DNA of 47,714 nucleotides. Source: Chitinophagales bacterium (lineage in GTDB: Bacteria > Bacteroidota > Bacteroidia > Chitinophagales > Chitinophagaceae). Below the pieces are notes generated by a model. That model ran no database searches and was not told the origin of the DNA. It saw nothing but the letters and a program-made list of their open reading frames with translations. Shown here one piece after another: positions 23,927 through 32,410 of the stretch. The DNA lies in assembly GCA_015655015.1 (NCBI GenBank), contig JAATFV010000138.1, positions 1 through 47,714 on the forward strand, read 5' to 3'. Positions within the stretch are counted from its first letter, which is position 1, and each line of letters starts with the position of its first letter. A program made the position numbers and the translations under genes.

Positions 23927-25150
23927 CTAATTTGGCCGAATAAGTCGTATGCCGGTAAACTGCCATCTGAGATGCGGGTGGAAAAAATTACGATAGGTCT
24001 TCCGGCTGTGATCCGCCGGAGTCGCTACAGAAGCGCCTCTCAGCACCATCTGGCTTACCATGAACTTACCGTTATATTCCCCGATCGCCCCTTCCGCCTT
24101 TGTAAAACCCGGGTAAGGCAAATAGGCGCTCTCGGTCCATTCCCATCTTTTTCCCCAGCTGAATTCCCCGGAGGCGGCTTCCCATTCCCCTTCGGTAGGC
24201 AGACGTTGCCCCTTCCAGGCCGCATAGGCAACCGCCTCAAAATAGCTGACATGACAAACAGGCTCGTCCATCGCTACGGGCCGCAGACCGGCGAGCGTAT
24301 AATGATACCATTTACCTTCTATGAAATGCCAGTATAAAGGACTTTTGATACGATGCTGCTTCACCCAGTCCCAGCCTTCCGCATGCCAGTATATAAAATT
24401 TTCATACCCCCCGGCCTGCATAAAGGCAAGATATTCTTCATTCGTTACCAGGTTGGGAGAAATGGCAAAATCGGTCAGCCAGACTTTATGACGCGCCAGC
24501 TCATTATCAAAGCAAAACCCATCTCCCTCGTATCCTATTTCATAGATACCCGCAGTCATTCGAATAGGGGTCTCCGTTACTTTCCCTTTTCCGGCGGCGG
24601 GTGTCGCCAGGTCGTTAATATCATGGTCCGACCAGGCAGGGAAGAGCGGATTATGACCCAGTATATATTTTATATCCGACCAGAGCAATTCCTGGTGCTG
24701 CTGTTCATGATTGAGGCCGAGAAGGATAATATCGGTGATGGTGTCCCGCGGACCGGCAGCGCCTTGAGCGCTGCCGGATGCGCTCTGACTTCCGGAGGCC
24801 TTCTTTGAAAGCAGCTCCGTCACCGCATTGTCCACGTATTTCCGGTATTGATAGACATCATCCACAGAAGGCCTGCTGAGATTGCCCCGGTCCGTACGTA
24901 TCACCCTGGCGCCGATCGTCTCATAATAGCTATTGAAAACGAAATTATACTCCGGGTTGAAAACGGTATAACCAGGTAAGTGTTTTTCCAGCAGAAAGGT
25001 TTCCCAGAACCAGGTGGTATGTCCCAGGTGCCATTTAGGCGGGCTCACATCCACCACAGGCTGCACGACATAATCCTCCTTCTGAAGGGGCCGGCAGATA
25101 TCCTCACTGGCCTTTCTTATGGACCGATATTGTTCCAGTAAGCTCATCAT
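23927..25150 (-). CDS. egtB: EgtB-like hercynine sulfoxide synthase
   Basis: A 407-residue non-heme iron enzyme that joins hercynine, oxygen and a cysteine-type thiol. The DinB-like N-terminal domain supplies the three-histidine iron site: H44 in WHLGHTTWFWE, and H148 and H152 in LNHEQQHQELLWSD. The C-terminal formylglycine-generating-enzyme-like domain includes PVCHVSYFEAVAYAAWKGQRLPTEGEWE and the ending YRNFFHPHLRWQFTGIRLI. A low-complexity Ser/Gly/Ala insert occupies residues about 117-135. No egtA or egtC is present in the window, which suggests free cysteine as donor (inference), as in described type II EgtB enzymes. It begins right after the transporter stop. Confidence 0.92.
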   Translation of the reverse strand: MMSLLEQYRSIRKASEDICRPLQKEDYVVQPVVDVSPPKWHLGHTTWFWETFLLEKHLPGYTVFNPEYNFVFNSYYETIGARVIRTDRGNLSRPSVDDVYQYRKYVDNAVTELLSKKASGSQSASGSAQGAAGPRDTITDIILLGLNHEQQHQELLWSDIKYILGHNPLFPAWSDHDINDLATPAAGKGKVTETPIRMTAGIYEIGYEGDGFCFDNELARHKVWLTDFAISPNLVTNEEYLAFMQAGGYENFIYWHAEGWDWVKQHRIKSPLYWHFIEGKWYHYTLAGLRPVAMDEPVCHVSYFEAVAYAAWKGQRLPTEGEWEAASGEFSWGKRWEWTESAYLPYPGFTKAEGAIGEYNGKFMVSQMVLRGASVATPADHSRKTYRNFFHPHLRWQFTGIRLIRPN

Positions 25151-26767
25151 TCATTTTTTGAGATAACCAGTAAGTTCGGAAATAGTTTGAATATGCAATT
25201 GTTGCGCCTGATTTCTGCGCATCATCAGGGCATAGGCATTATTGAACCCGATGGGCTCCAGCCACGAAAGCTGGTATTTCTCCGTAAACTGTTGCCGGAC
25301 ATAGTCATAGACACTATCCCTGTTGCCGGCCAGTCTCCTGATATCCTCCTGAGCCGGATGAAGGATCGCCAGCAGCGCAGTGCCGGTATATTCAGGATAC
25401 ATATCTATCTTATTGTTCGTCAGGGCATCAAAGCAGATCTTGGTGCCTCCCAGGCCCGTCTTTGTCTCCACCTGCAGATCAGTGTATCCCCTTATCAGCA
25501 TAGCATACATATTTATCAGGATATATTGTTCAGGAAAGATCTTTGAGCCCAGCCGGATCGTTCCATGGCTGCCGGTTTCTTTGCGGCGTGCGCCCTCCGG
25601 GGGACCATTGTCCCCGGCAGCTTCTTTTCCGGGGTCTTTGTACAGCCCCAGGGCCACCAGGAAATCCCGGGCGCATTTTTCCGGGGATTGATTTAAGTAT
25701 TCCACCCTGTAATTCAATTCCGTCATGATGGAATCATTGATCTTTCCCGCCAGCAGGTTGAGCACGGGAGCCAGCTCCTTATACTTCTGCAGCACCTCCG
25801 TTCTCACCACCGGAGCGGCATAATAAGGCGGGAATATCTTTTTATCGTCCTCCAGCACAGCCAGGTCATACGCTTTTAATCTTCCGTCAGTGCTGTAGCC
25901 GCTGATGACATCCAGCTTGTGGTTATAGGCAGCCTTGTACATGACGGCATCGCTGATGACGACGGTCCGGATCTTCAGGCCATAGATGGACCGGAGCCCG
26001 AGATCACCATCGATCCTGCCCATGAATTCAGGCGTAAAGCCTGCCAGCAGCTTTGAGTCGAATCCCAGCGGCAGCACGTAGAATGAAGAGAACAGCAGCA
26101 GAAGCACAGGCATCGACCATAAGGCCGCTCTTCTTTTTTTGCTGCTCATTTTCTGGATGAGCGAAAGAAGAAAATCCAGTATAATGGCCAGCAGGGCAGC
26201 AGGTATGGCGCCCGCCAGGATCATGTTGGTATTGTTCAGGGCGATGCCGCCGAATATAAATTCCCCTAATCCGCCTGCGGCGATATAAGCAGCCAGGGTG
26301 CCCACCCCCACATTGATGACAGTGGCCGTTCGAATACCCGCCATGATCACCGGGAATGCCAGTATCAGCTCCACTTTAAACAATACCTGGGTTTTGGTCA
26401 TCCCCATCGCCACGGCCGCCTCTTTTACTACAGGGTCAACGTTGCGGATGCCCGTAAAGGTGTTGCGGATGATAGGAAGGAGCGCATAGAGGAACAGGGC
26501 GGTGATGGCCGGTATCGGGCCGATACCCAGGAGGGGGATCATGAACCCAAGTAAGGCGATGCTGGGAATCGTCTGCAATATGCCTGCGGCGCCTAGTATT
26601 AGTCCGGCAGCCTTTTTATTCCTTGTTATGTAGATCCCCAGGGGCAGGCCGATGAGGACGGCAATCAACAGGGAAATAAAGGTCAGGCCGATATGTTCCA
26701 GGGTCTGCTGCAGCAGCTTGGCTGACTCCTGGTGCATAAATTGCCAAAGGCTCTGCTGTTGATCCAT
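25151..26767 (-). CDS. egtU: ABC transporter permease fused to a circularly permuted substrate-binding domain (EgtU/OpuC type)
   Basis: A 538-residue inner-membrane protein. Residues 1-205 are an OpuCB-like permease with about five membrane segments and the EAA loop (KEAAVAMGMTKTQVLFKVEL). Residue 215-235 is a further hydrophobic segment. The rest is a betaine-type (OpuAC) binding domain with its halves swapped: residues 239-376 carry what is normally the C-terminal half (EFMGRIDGDLGLRSIYGL, GYSTDGRLKAYDLAVLEDD, IFPPYYAAPVVR, LNYRV), a polar linker spans 377-402, and 403-538 carry the normal N-terminal half (IRLGSKIFPEQYILINMYA, GLGGTKICFDAL, IDMYPEYTGTALL, PIGFNNAYALMMR). Adjacent egtB/egtD suggests ergothioneine or a related betaine as ligand; glycine betaine is the alternative. 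Confidence 0.88.
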   Translation of the reverse strand: MDQQQSLWQFMHQESAKLLQQTLEHIGLTFISLLIAVLIGLPLGIYITRNKKAAGLILGAAGILQTIPSIALLGFMIPLLGIGPIPAITALFLYALLPIIRNTFTGIRNVDPVVKEAAVAMGMTKTQVLFKVELILAFPVIMAGIRTATVINVGVGTLAAYIAAGGLGEFIFGGIALNNTNMILAGAIPAALLAIILDFLLSLIQKMSSKKRRAALWSMPVLLLLFSSFYVLPLGFDSKLLAGFTPEFMGRIDGDLGLRSIYGLKIRTVVISDAVMYKAAYNHKLDVISGYSTDGRLKAYDLAVLEDDKKIFPPYYAAPVVRTEVLQKYKELAPVLNLLAGKINDSIMTELNYRVEYLNQSPEKCARDFLVALGLYKDPGKEAAGDNGPPEGARRKETGSHGTIRLGSKIFPEQYILINMYAMLIRGYTDLQVETKTGLGGTKICFDALTNNKIDMYPEYTGTALLAILHPAQEDIRRLAGNRDSVYDYVRQQFTEKYQLSWLEPIGFNNAYALMMRRNQAQQLHIQTISELTGYLKK

Positions 26768-27582
26768 CAGCTTGATCTGTTCTTAAAATGAGTAAATGCC
26801 CTGATCAGGGAGGTGTAATCCGTGGGCGCTATCAGTTTCGCTTCCAGCTGGAAACGCTGGTCTTCAAAAAAGGTGGTTACAAAGTCGCTGGCCGGCTGAA
26901 ATAATAATTCCCCCGGTGTTCCCGCCTGTACGATTCTCCCTTTATCCAGCAGGAATATCCTGTCGGCCAGCTCGAACGCCTCCTGGACATCGTGTGTGAC
27001 AAGAATGATCGTTTTACGCTGAAGCTCATCCAGCTGCCGGAAATCTTTTTTCACGCTGGCCCGGGTGATCGGGTCGAGGGCCCCGAAAGGCTCGTCCATC
27101 AGCAGTACAGGCGGAAAGGCCGCCAGGGCCCTTGCCAGTCCTATCCGCTGTTGCTGGCCGCCACTTAATTGATGGGGATAGGAGGACAAATATTTATCGG
27201 GAGGCAGGTGCAATTTTTCCATCAGGGCAATGGTACGTTCCAGGGTCTTTTTTTTATCCCATCCCAGCAGGCCGGGAACAATGCCGATATTACCGGCAAC
27301 CGTGTAATGGGGGAACAGTCCGTTGTTCTGAAATACATACCCGATATTCCTCCGCAAAATTTCAGGAGGCTGTTCACCGATCTTTCTGTCCCTGATATAT
27401 ATTTCACCGGAGCTGGGCTCAATGAGCCGGTTGATCATTTTAAGAAGAGTGGTCTTACCGCAGCCGCTCATTCCCAGGAATACCACCGTCTCTCCTTCTT
27501 CTATGGTAAAGGAGATATCATCGACGGCTTTAAAGGCGCCGTAGGATTTAGTAATATTTTTTACCTCGATGATCCTATTCAT
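26767..27582 (-). CDS. egtV: ABC transporter ATP-binding protein (EgtV/OpuCA type)
   Basis: A 271-residue nucleotide-binding subunit: Walker A LGMSGCGKTTLLKM, Q-loop YVFQNNGLFPHYT, signature LSGGQQQRIGLARAL, Walker B VLLMDEPFGALDP and switch histidine ILVTHDVQEA. It is shorter than ProV/OpuCA because it lacks the two C-terminal CBS domains that sense ionic strength, which argues against a classical osmoprotectant importer. Its stop overlaps the permease start (ATGA), and its start overlaps the reductase gene by 8 bases, so the three are translationally coupled. Confidence 0.9.
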   Translation of the reverse strand: MNRIIEVKNITKSYGAFKAVDDISFTIEEGETVVFLGMSGCGKTTLLKMINRLIEPSSGEIYIRDRKIGEQPPEILRRNIGYVFQNNGLFPHYTVAGNIGIVPGLLGWDKKKTLERTIALMEKLHLPPDKYLSSYPHQLSGGQQQRIGLARALAAFPPVLLMDEPFGALDPITRASVKKDFRQLDELQRKTIILVTHDVQEAFELADRIFLLDKGRIVQAGTPGELLFQPASDFVTTFFEDQRFQLEAKLIAPTDYTSLIRAFTHFKNRSS

Positions 27583-28975
27583 TATCCAGCTTCATAAAAA
27601 GGTTGTTCAGGGATTCCGCAAAAGTAGGATGTGCAAAGACCGTATCCCTTATCACATCATAGGTGATCCCTCCCAGCATAGCCATTTGCAATATGCTCAT
27701 CAATTCACCCCCTTCCGGCGCCAGGATCGAGGCGCCGATTATTTTCCTGGTATCGGCGTCAACGACGGCTTTTAAAAGCCCGCGGGTCTGACCTGTCTCT
27801 ATTCCCCTGGCTACGCTGGACATAGGCAGCTTTGCCACTTTTATGTTCAACCCTTTCTCACGGGCCTGTTTTTCGGACAATCCTACCCTTCCCAGTTCCG
27901 GGTCGGTGAACAGGCAATAGATCAGCAGCCTGTTAGTGATGCTCTCGTTGCCATTTTCTACCAGGTTCTTATATACGATCAGGTGATCGTTATAAGAAAT
28001 ATGGGTAAATGCCGGGCCGCCTTTTATGTCACCAAGTGCATAAATCCCCGGTACGGTTGTCTCCAGCTTGTCATTCACCTGTATGTACCCTTTCTTATCC
28101 AGACCGATGCCGGCAACGGCAGTATTAAGTCCGGTCGTATCAGGCTCTCTCCCGGCAGCAACAAGGACATGTGAGCCGGTGATGAAGAGAGGCCCTTCTC
28201 CGGAGTCGATTTTCAGCCGGACAACCTCTTTCCCGGCGCCTTTCTCCGTGCGGGCAGCTTCCATGACTTTGGTATTCACCAGCATATTGATCCCATCTTC
28301 TTCCAGGATCTTCTTTAATTCGGCGGCAATGTCCGCGTCTTCTCCCGAAAGGAATTGCGCTCCCCTTTCGATGATGGTCACTTCGCTGCCGAGCCTTCTA
28401 TATAGCTGGCCGAATTCCAGTGCAATATAACTTCCGCCGATAATGACCAGGTGCGGGGGAACTTCCACCAGGTCCATGATGGACGTGGAAGTAAGATAAT
28501 TAATTTCATCAAGACCCTGAACAGGCGGCAATAAAGGCCGGAGCCCGGTATTGATGAATATTTTTTCAGCGGTGATTTTTTCCCGGGAGCCATCCTCTTT
28601 CACCACCGTAATTTCCTTGGGTCCGGAAAAAGCCGCATTTCCCAATAGCAGGTCCAGGTTATCGGTCTGTAGCAACCCTTTCGTGCTGCCTTCCCGAAAA
28701 GACAGGACCACCCCATTTTTGCGTTTGACCACCTCTTCCATATTTACGGAAAAGCCGTTCGTATGGATCCCGAAATCCGCGCTGCTCTGTACCAGGTGCG
28801 CCATATGTCCGGAAGAGATCATCGTCTTGGTGGGAGTGCACCCCACATTTATGCAGGTACCGCCAACCCATTTTCTTTCTATAAGAGCAACTTTCCAGTT
28901 GGCCTTCGCCAGCTTTTTAGCCAGCGGGACGCCCGCCTGGCCGGAGCCGATAATGATAGCATCGTATTTAATCAT
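27575..28975 (-). CDS. FAD-dependent pyridine nucleotide-disulfide oxidoreductase
   Basis: A 466-residue flavoprotein from the ATG at 28975, which overlaps the DUF427 stop by ATGA; the frame extends upstream to 29056 without family similarity. It has the FAD loop IIIGSGQAGVPLAKKL, a redox-active disulfide C41/C46 in GGTCINVGCTPTK, an NAD(P)H loop IIGGSYIALEFGQLYRRLG, and the C-terminal active-site histidine in FAHPTFAES. These are the parts of a working thiol-disulfide reductase (glutathione reductase/mercuric reductase class). The extra C-terminal cysteine pair of MerA is absent (ending LFMKLDNE), so mercury reduction is unlikely. Place in the egt operon suggests it reduces the disulfide of a small thiol (inference). 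Confidence 0.9.
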   Translation of the reverse strand: MIKYDAIIIGSGQAGVPLAKKLAKANWKVALIERKWVGGTCINVGCTPTKTMISSGHMAHLVQSSADFGIHTNGFSVNMEEVVKRKNGVVLSFREGSTKGLLQTDNLDLLLGNAAFSGPKEITVVKEDGSREKITAEKIFINTGLRPLLPPVQGLDEINYLTSTSIMDLVEVPPHLVIIGGSYIALEFGQLYRRLGSEVTIIERGAQFLSGEDADIAAELKKILEEDGINMLVNTKVMEAARTEKGAGKEVVRLKIDSGEGPLFITGSHVLVAAGREPDTTGLNTAVAGIGLDKKGYIQVNDKLETTVPGIYALGDIKGGPAFTHISYNDHLIVYKNLVENGNESITNRLLIYCLFTDPELGRVGLSEKQAREKGLNIKVAKLPMSSVARGIETGQTRGLLKAVVDADTRKIIGASILAPEGGELMSILQMAMLGGITYDVIRDTVFAHPTFAESLNNLFMKLDNE

Positions 28976-29253
28976 AATGTGATCGTCACTCCTTTCCAGA
29001 AAGCGATATGATCTTTGATATTGGCGGCGGCCTCTTTCGGCGCCGGATAATACCACGCTGCATCCTTATTGATCCTGCCGTCGACTTCCAGGTCATAATA
29101 AGCCGCCTGCCCTTTCCAGGGACACGTGGTATGTTTATCAGATGTTCGAAGGAATTCCTCTTTAACGGAGGCGGGAGGGAAGTAGTGATTGTTCTCTACG
29201 ATCACTGTATCCTTACTTTCCGCAATGATAGTATTGTTCCAGATCGCTTTCAT
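28972..29253 (-). CDS. DUF427 domain protein
   Basis: A 93-residue protein covering one whole DUF427 domain: MKAIWNNTIIAES at the start, VIVENNHYFPPASV, TTCPWKGQAAYYDL and the late AAWYYPAPKEAAANIKDHIAFWKG. The conserved TxCPWKG cysteine is present. The family is a small beta-rich fold of unknown biochemistry. It is the first gene of the operon and overlaps the reductase by 4 bases. No signal peptide. On the minus strand upstream, TAACTTTC (29273-29280) is a near-match to the -7 box and may be the operon promoter. Confidence 0.9.
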   Translation of the reverse strand: MKAIWNNTIIAESKDTVIVENNHYFPPASVKEEFLRTSDKHTTCPWKGQAAYYDLEVDGRINKDAAWYYPAPKEAAANIKDHIAFWKGVTITL

Positions 29254-29343
29254 TTCCAGGATTTATTTAAGCGAAAGTTACGCAATTACTATACCATCCT
29301 GCGCGCTATTTATCACCTTTTTACCGAACGTTCCGGAACCTTT

Positions 29344-29847
29344 TTACTGGACGCTTACCAGTGTCAGATCGAAATAGATGGGACTATTGGGAGCGACGAT
29401 CGTGGCGGTGGGTGTGCTCGCACCCTGACAGCCATACCCATAGGCGGATGGGATCAGTAATTTGATATGACCTCCCGCCTGGATCCTGGGAAGGCCGATC
29501 CGCCATCCCGTGATCAGGGTACCCAGCTGAAAGCTTACAGCAGTATTGGCGGTTGAGTCAAAGACAGTACCATCCATACGTTTACCCTTATAAGTAACGG
29601 ATATCACAGAGTTGTCGCCGGGAGTCGCTCCGCTGCCCTGGGTAATGATCTGGTAATAAAGGCCGGTGGTATCTTTTACCGGTGTGATCCCATTTGTCCT
29701 TGCAAAGTTCAGCAGGGCGGAAGAATCAGCCGCAGGAGCGACATCGGTACAGGGAGCAGTGCCTGAATTGGAAGCTTTTCCACAACTCGTTGCAACAATA
29801 AAGATCACAATAACTAAACCAATGACACTCAATGAAGTTTTGTACAT
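29344..29847 (-). CDS. FKBP-type peptidyl-prolyl isomerase, lipoprotein
   Basis: A 167-residue secreted isomerase. The N-terminus (MYKTSLSVIGLVIVIFIVATSCGK) is a lipoprotein signal with the modified cysteine at about residue 22. The FKBP domain fills the second half: GLYYQIITQGSGATPGDNSVISVTYKGKRMDGTVFDS, LITGWRIGLPRIQAGGHIKLLIPSAYGYGCQG and YFDLTLVSVQ, with the ligand-pocket residues recognisable. It likely assists folding of periplasmic or outer-membrane proteins. Single gene; no operon partner on its strand. Confidence 0.93.
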   Translation of the reverse strand: MYKTSLSVIGLVIVIFIVATSCGKASNSGTAPCTDVAPAADSSALLNFARTNGITPVKDTTGLYYQIITQGSGATPGDNSVISVTYKGKRMDGTVFDSTANTAVSFQLGTLITGWRIGLPRIQAGGHIKLLIPSAYGYGCQGASTPTATIVAPNSPIYFDLTLVSVQ

Positions 29848-30010
29848 ATGTATGATTATCCGGCAAAAATAAGGATATTAGGGAGTTGCCGGCTATTGCC
29901 GGATCCAGGAAAGGTCCGAAAATTGCATTTCATTTACGCAAAAGGAAAAAAGAAATAAATTTCCAGACATAGCCATTTGCAGACATATTATTTTTTTATC
30001 TACTAATTAA

Positions 30011-30316
30011 ATGGGGAAGTCCATGAGCCCGGAGGAATTCAAAGCGACGCTGACAAATGAGATGCCTCCGGCGGGTATTCCCGCCAGCCTGGCAGCGATG
30101 TGGTATGAGGGAAAGAATGATTGGGAACAGGCCCATACGATCGCACAGGACCTTCCAACGAAAGAAGGGGCCTGGGTGCATGCCTATCTGCATCGCAAGG
30201 AAGGAGATGCCTGGAATGCCAATTATTGGTACCAACGCGCCGGTCGGACAATGCCGGATTATTCCCTGGAAAAAGAATGGGAAGAGATGGTAAAGGCGCT
30301 CTTTAACATTTTTTAA
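30011..30316 (+). CDS. Conserved hypothetical protein, 101 aa
   Basis: A 101-residue soluble protein starting at the ATG at 30011. It reads like one TPR-like unit: MWYEGKNDWEQAHTIAQD, then GAWVHAYLHRKEGDAWNANYWYQRAGR, ending with an amphipathic helix. Proteins with this AWVHAYLHRKEGD motif occur in several bacterial phyla without assigned function. No signal peptide. Isolated between a minus-strand FKBP gene and the large exported protein. Confidence 0.8.
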   Translation: MGKSMSPEEFKATLTNEMPPAGIPASLAAMWYEGKNDWEQAHTIAQDLPTKEGAWVHAYLHRKEGDAWNANYWYQRAGRTMPDYSLEKEWEEMVKALFNIF

Positions 30317-30414
30317 ACGAATGCCAGGCAACTTATTCCCGCTGGAATATATCTTATCCTTCGTCGGCTGTAGTTAGCGGTCATACATACCTGTTTCCGA
30401 TGAATCCTTAATAC

Positions 30415-32382
30415 ATGAAAATAGCATCATGCCTGTTTCTGCTGTTGGCAGGAATCAGGAGCCTGGCGCAGTGCCCGGATGGTACTGTTGTCCTGGAGGG
30501 CAATCATTGTGCCGGAGATACATTGACGGTACATGCTTCCGGGCGTGTCAGCCAGATCGTGTGGTACAATGGCAGCCAGGTTGTGAAAACGGTCACATCC
30601 ACGACCACGACTTCTCCTGTTACTGTTGTTGCGGGTGGGAATGGCCTGGGGAATGCGGCCAATCAGCTTTATTTACCCTCCCAGATCTATTTGGACGGCA
30701 ATGACAACCTGTATGTGGCGGATGAGGGCAATGGGCGGATACAAAAATTTCCACCCGGCTCTACCGGCGCTACCAATGGTACCACAGTCGTCCAACCCGG
30801 CGGACCTGCCGTTCCCTTCATGTCGGGGGTCTACCTGGATAAAAGCGGAAACATCTACGTGATGCATGGAGTGATCCTGCAGAAATGGGCGCCTGGCGCA
30901 GCCAGTGGCGTGAACTTAGCCAGTATCCTTGAATCAGGTGCCGGAACGAATAATGTAGATCAAATTTTTGTAGACGCTGCCGGAAATATTTATGTGCCGG
31001 AAAATAACCGGGTGCTGAAAGTGGCGCCTGGCGCAACGAACGCAGTGATCATAGCAGGAGGTCCCATCCCCGGTACTGCGTCCAGCCAATTGAATTATCC
31101 GACCGGCGTTTATGTAGACAATGCAGGGAACATGTATATCGCTGACAGCAAGAATAACCGGATTCAAAAATGGGCGCCCGGCGCGACGGCTGGCACAACG
31201 GTGGCGGGAGGGAATGGAGCAGGCAGCGCATCCAATCAATTAGACGATCCTTTGAACCTTTGCCTGGATGCCGCCGGGAATATGTACATCGCTGATGCCA
31301 ATAATTACCGGGTCCAGAAATGGGCTCCCGGCGCAACGGAGGGCACCACCGTGGCCGGGGGAAATGGTCCCGGCAGCGCACTTGATCAGCTGAGTGTTCC
31401 CGCGGATGTATTCCTGGACAGCAAAGGATTTCTGTATATCACTGATTATTACAATGAACGGGTCCTGAAATGCCAGCCAACGTCCACTTATGCGATCGAC
31501 ACTACCCTTATCACCAATGTGGCCGGTACTTATACCGCTGTGGTCACCAGTGAGGGAGGTTGTACGCTGACAACCAATGCCCTGGTCGTCCGCCCCGTTC
31601 TTCATCCCGATCTGACCATTACCGCTTCTGCCAACCCGGTATGTGCGGGAGATTCCATTCTTTTTACCGCTCATTCCGACAATACAGGCTTCACCCCCTC
31701 CTATCAGTGGCAGGTCAGCGGCCAACAGGACGGCGAAAACAGTCCTGTGTACAATGATCTTCCATCGAACGGAGAAACAGTCACCTGCTCAGTACGCGAT
31801 ACGTCTGCCTGCGCCTTCGCGACCTCCAACAGTATTATACCAATTGTCAATCCATCGCCTGAGGTGGCGCCGGAACAGGTCTTTCCCCTCGCATGGGGTC
31901 AATCCATTACGCTGGAGCCTGCCGTTACGGGAGATATCAGCAGCTATTCCTGGAGTCCCGCCACCGGGTTAACCGATACGACGATCCGGGATCCGGTAGC
32001 CGATCCTTCCGCCACTACCCAATATACTTTACAGGTAACCGCACCGGATGGCTGTATAGCCAGTGGTTTGATAACGGTAAAAATAGTTACGCAGCTGAGG
32101 ATCCCGAATGCATTCACTCCCAATGAAGATGGGAAAAACGATGTTTTTTATATCATGGGAGGACCGGCCGGCAGTGTTATCAGGGATTTCGCCATTTTCA
32201 ACCGGTGGGGGCAAAAGATCTTCCAGGTTCACGATGTGACACCCGGCGATCCGAATTATGGCTGGAAAGGTGATTACCGGGGAACACTCTGTCCCCCCGA
32301 TACGTATGTATACATTATCGGGATGGTATTCGGTGACGGTAAATCACAGGTAATTAAAGGGACGGTCCTACTGGTCAGATAA
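30415..32382 (+). CDS. Secreted NHL-repeat protein with T9SS type B sorting domain
   Basis: A 655-residue exported protein. After a signal peptide (MKIASCLFLLLAGIRSLA) and a short Ig-like part, residues about 70-360 hold NHL-type beta-propeller repeats of about 55 residues, each with a YxDxxGNxYIADxxNNRIQKWAPGA core and a GGNGxGSASNQL turn. Then come one or two Ig/PKD-like domains, and the last 90 residues (LRIPNAFTPNEDGKNDVFYI, FNRWGQKIF, GTVLLVR) are the gliding-motility-type CTD that routes proteins through the type IX system. It should end up on the cell surface or outside. PorX in this window controls such export elsewhere. Confidence 0.92.
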   Translation: MKIASCLFLLLAGIRSLAQCPDGTVVLEGNHCAGDTLTVHASGRVSQIVWYNGSQVVKTVTSTTTTSPVTVVAGGNGLGNAANQLYLPSQIYLDGNDNLYVADEGNGRIQKFPPGSTGATNGTTVVQPGGPAVPFMSGVYLDKSGNIYVMHGVILQKWAPGAASGVNLASILESGAGTNNVDQIFVDAAGNIYVPENNRVLKVAPGATNAVIIAGGPIPGTASSQLNYPTGVYVDNAGNMYIADSKNNRIQKWAPGATAGTTVAGGNGAGSASNQLDDPLNLCLDAAGNMYIADANNYRVQKWAPGATEGTTVAGGNGPGSALDQLSVPADVFLDSKGFLYITDYYNERVLKCQPTSTYAIDTTLITNVAGTYTAVVTSEGGCTLTTNALVVRPVLHPDLTITASANPVCAGDSILFTAHSDNTGFTPSYQWQVSGQQDGENSPVYNDLPSNGETVTCSVRDTSACAFATSNSIIPIVNPSPEVAPEQVFPLAWGQSITLEPAVTGDISSYSWSPATGLTDTTIRDPVADPSATTQYTLQVTAPDGCIASGLITVKIVTQLRIPNAFTPNEDGKNDVFYIMGGPAGSVIRDFAIFNRWGQKIFQVHDVTPGDPNYGWKGDYRGTLCPPDTYVYIIGMVFGDGKSQVIKGTVLLVR

Positions 32383-32410
32383 CCCACAGGAGCAATTTTT
32401 CGCATTATTA

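Noticed and set aside
27575..28975. Mercuric reductase
   Set aside because: The C-terminal cysteine pair and the N-terminal metal-binding domain are missing, and no mer genes are near.
30700..31500. CRISPR-like or DNA-level repeat array
   Set aside because: The periodicity comes from coding NHL repeats in one reading frame; there are no constant repeats with variable spacers.
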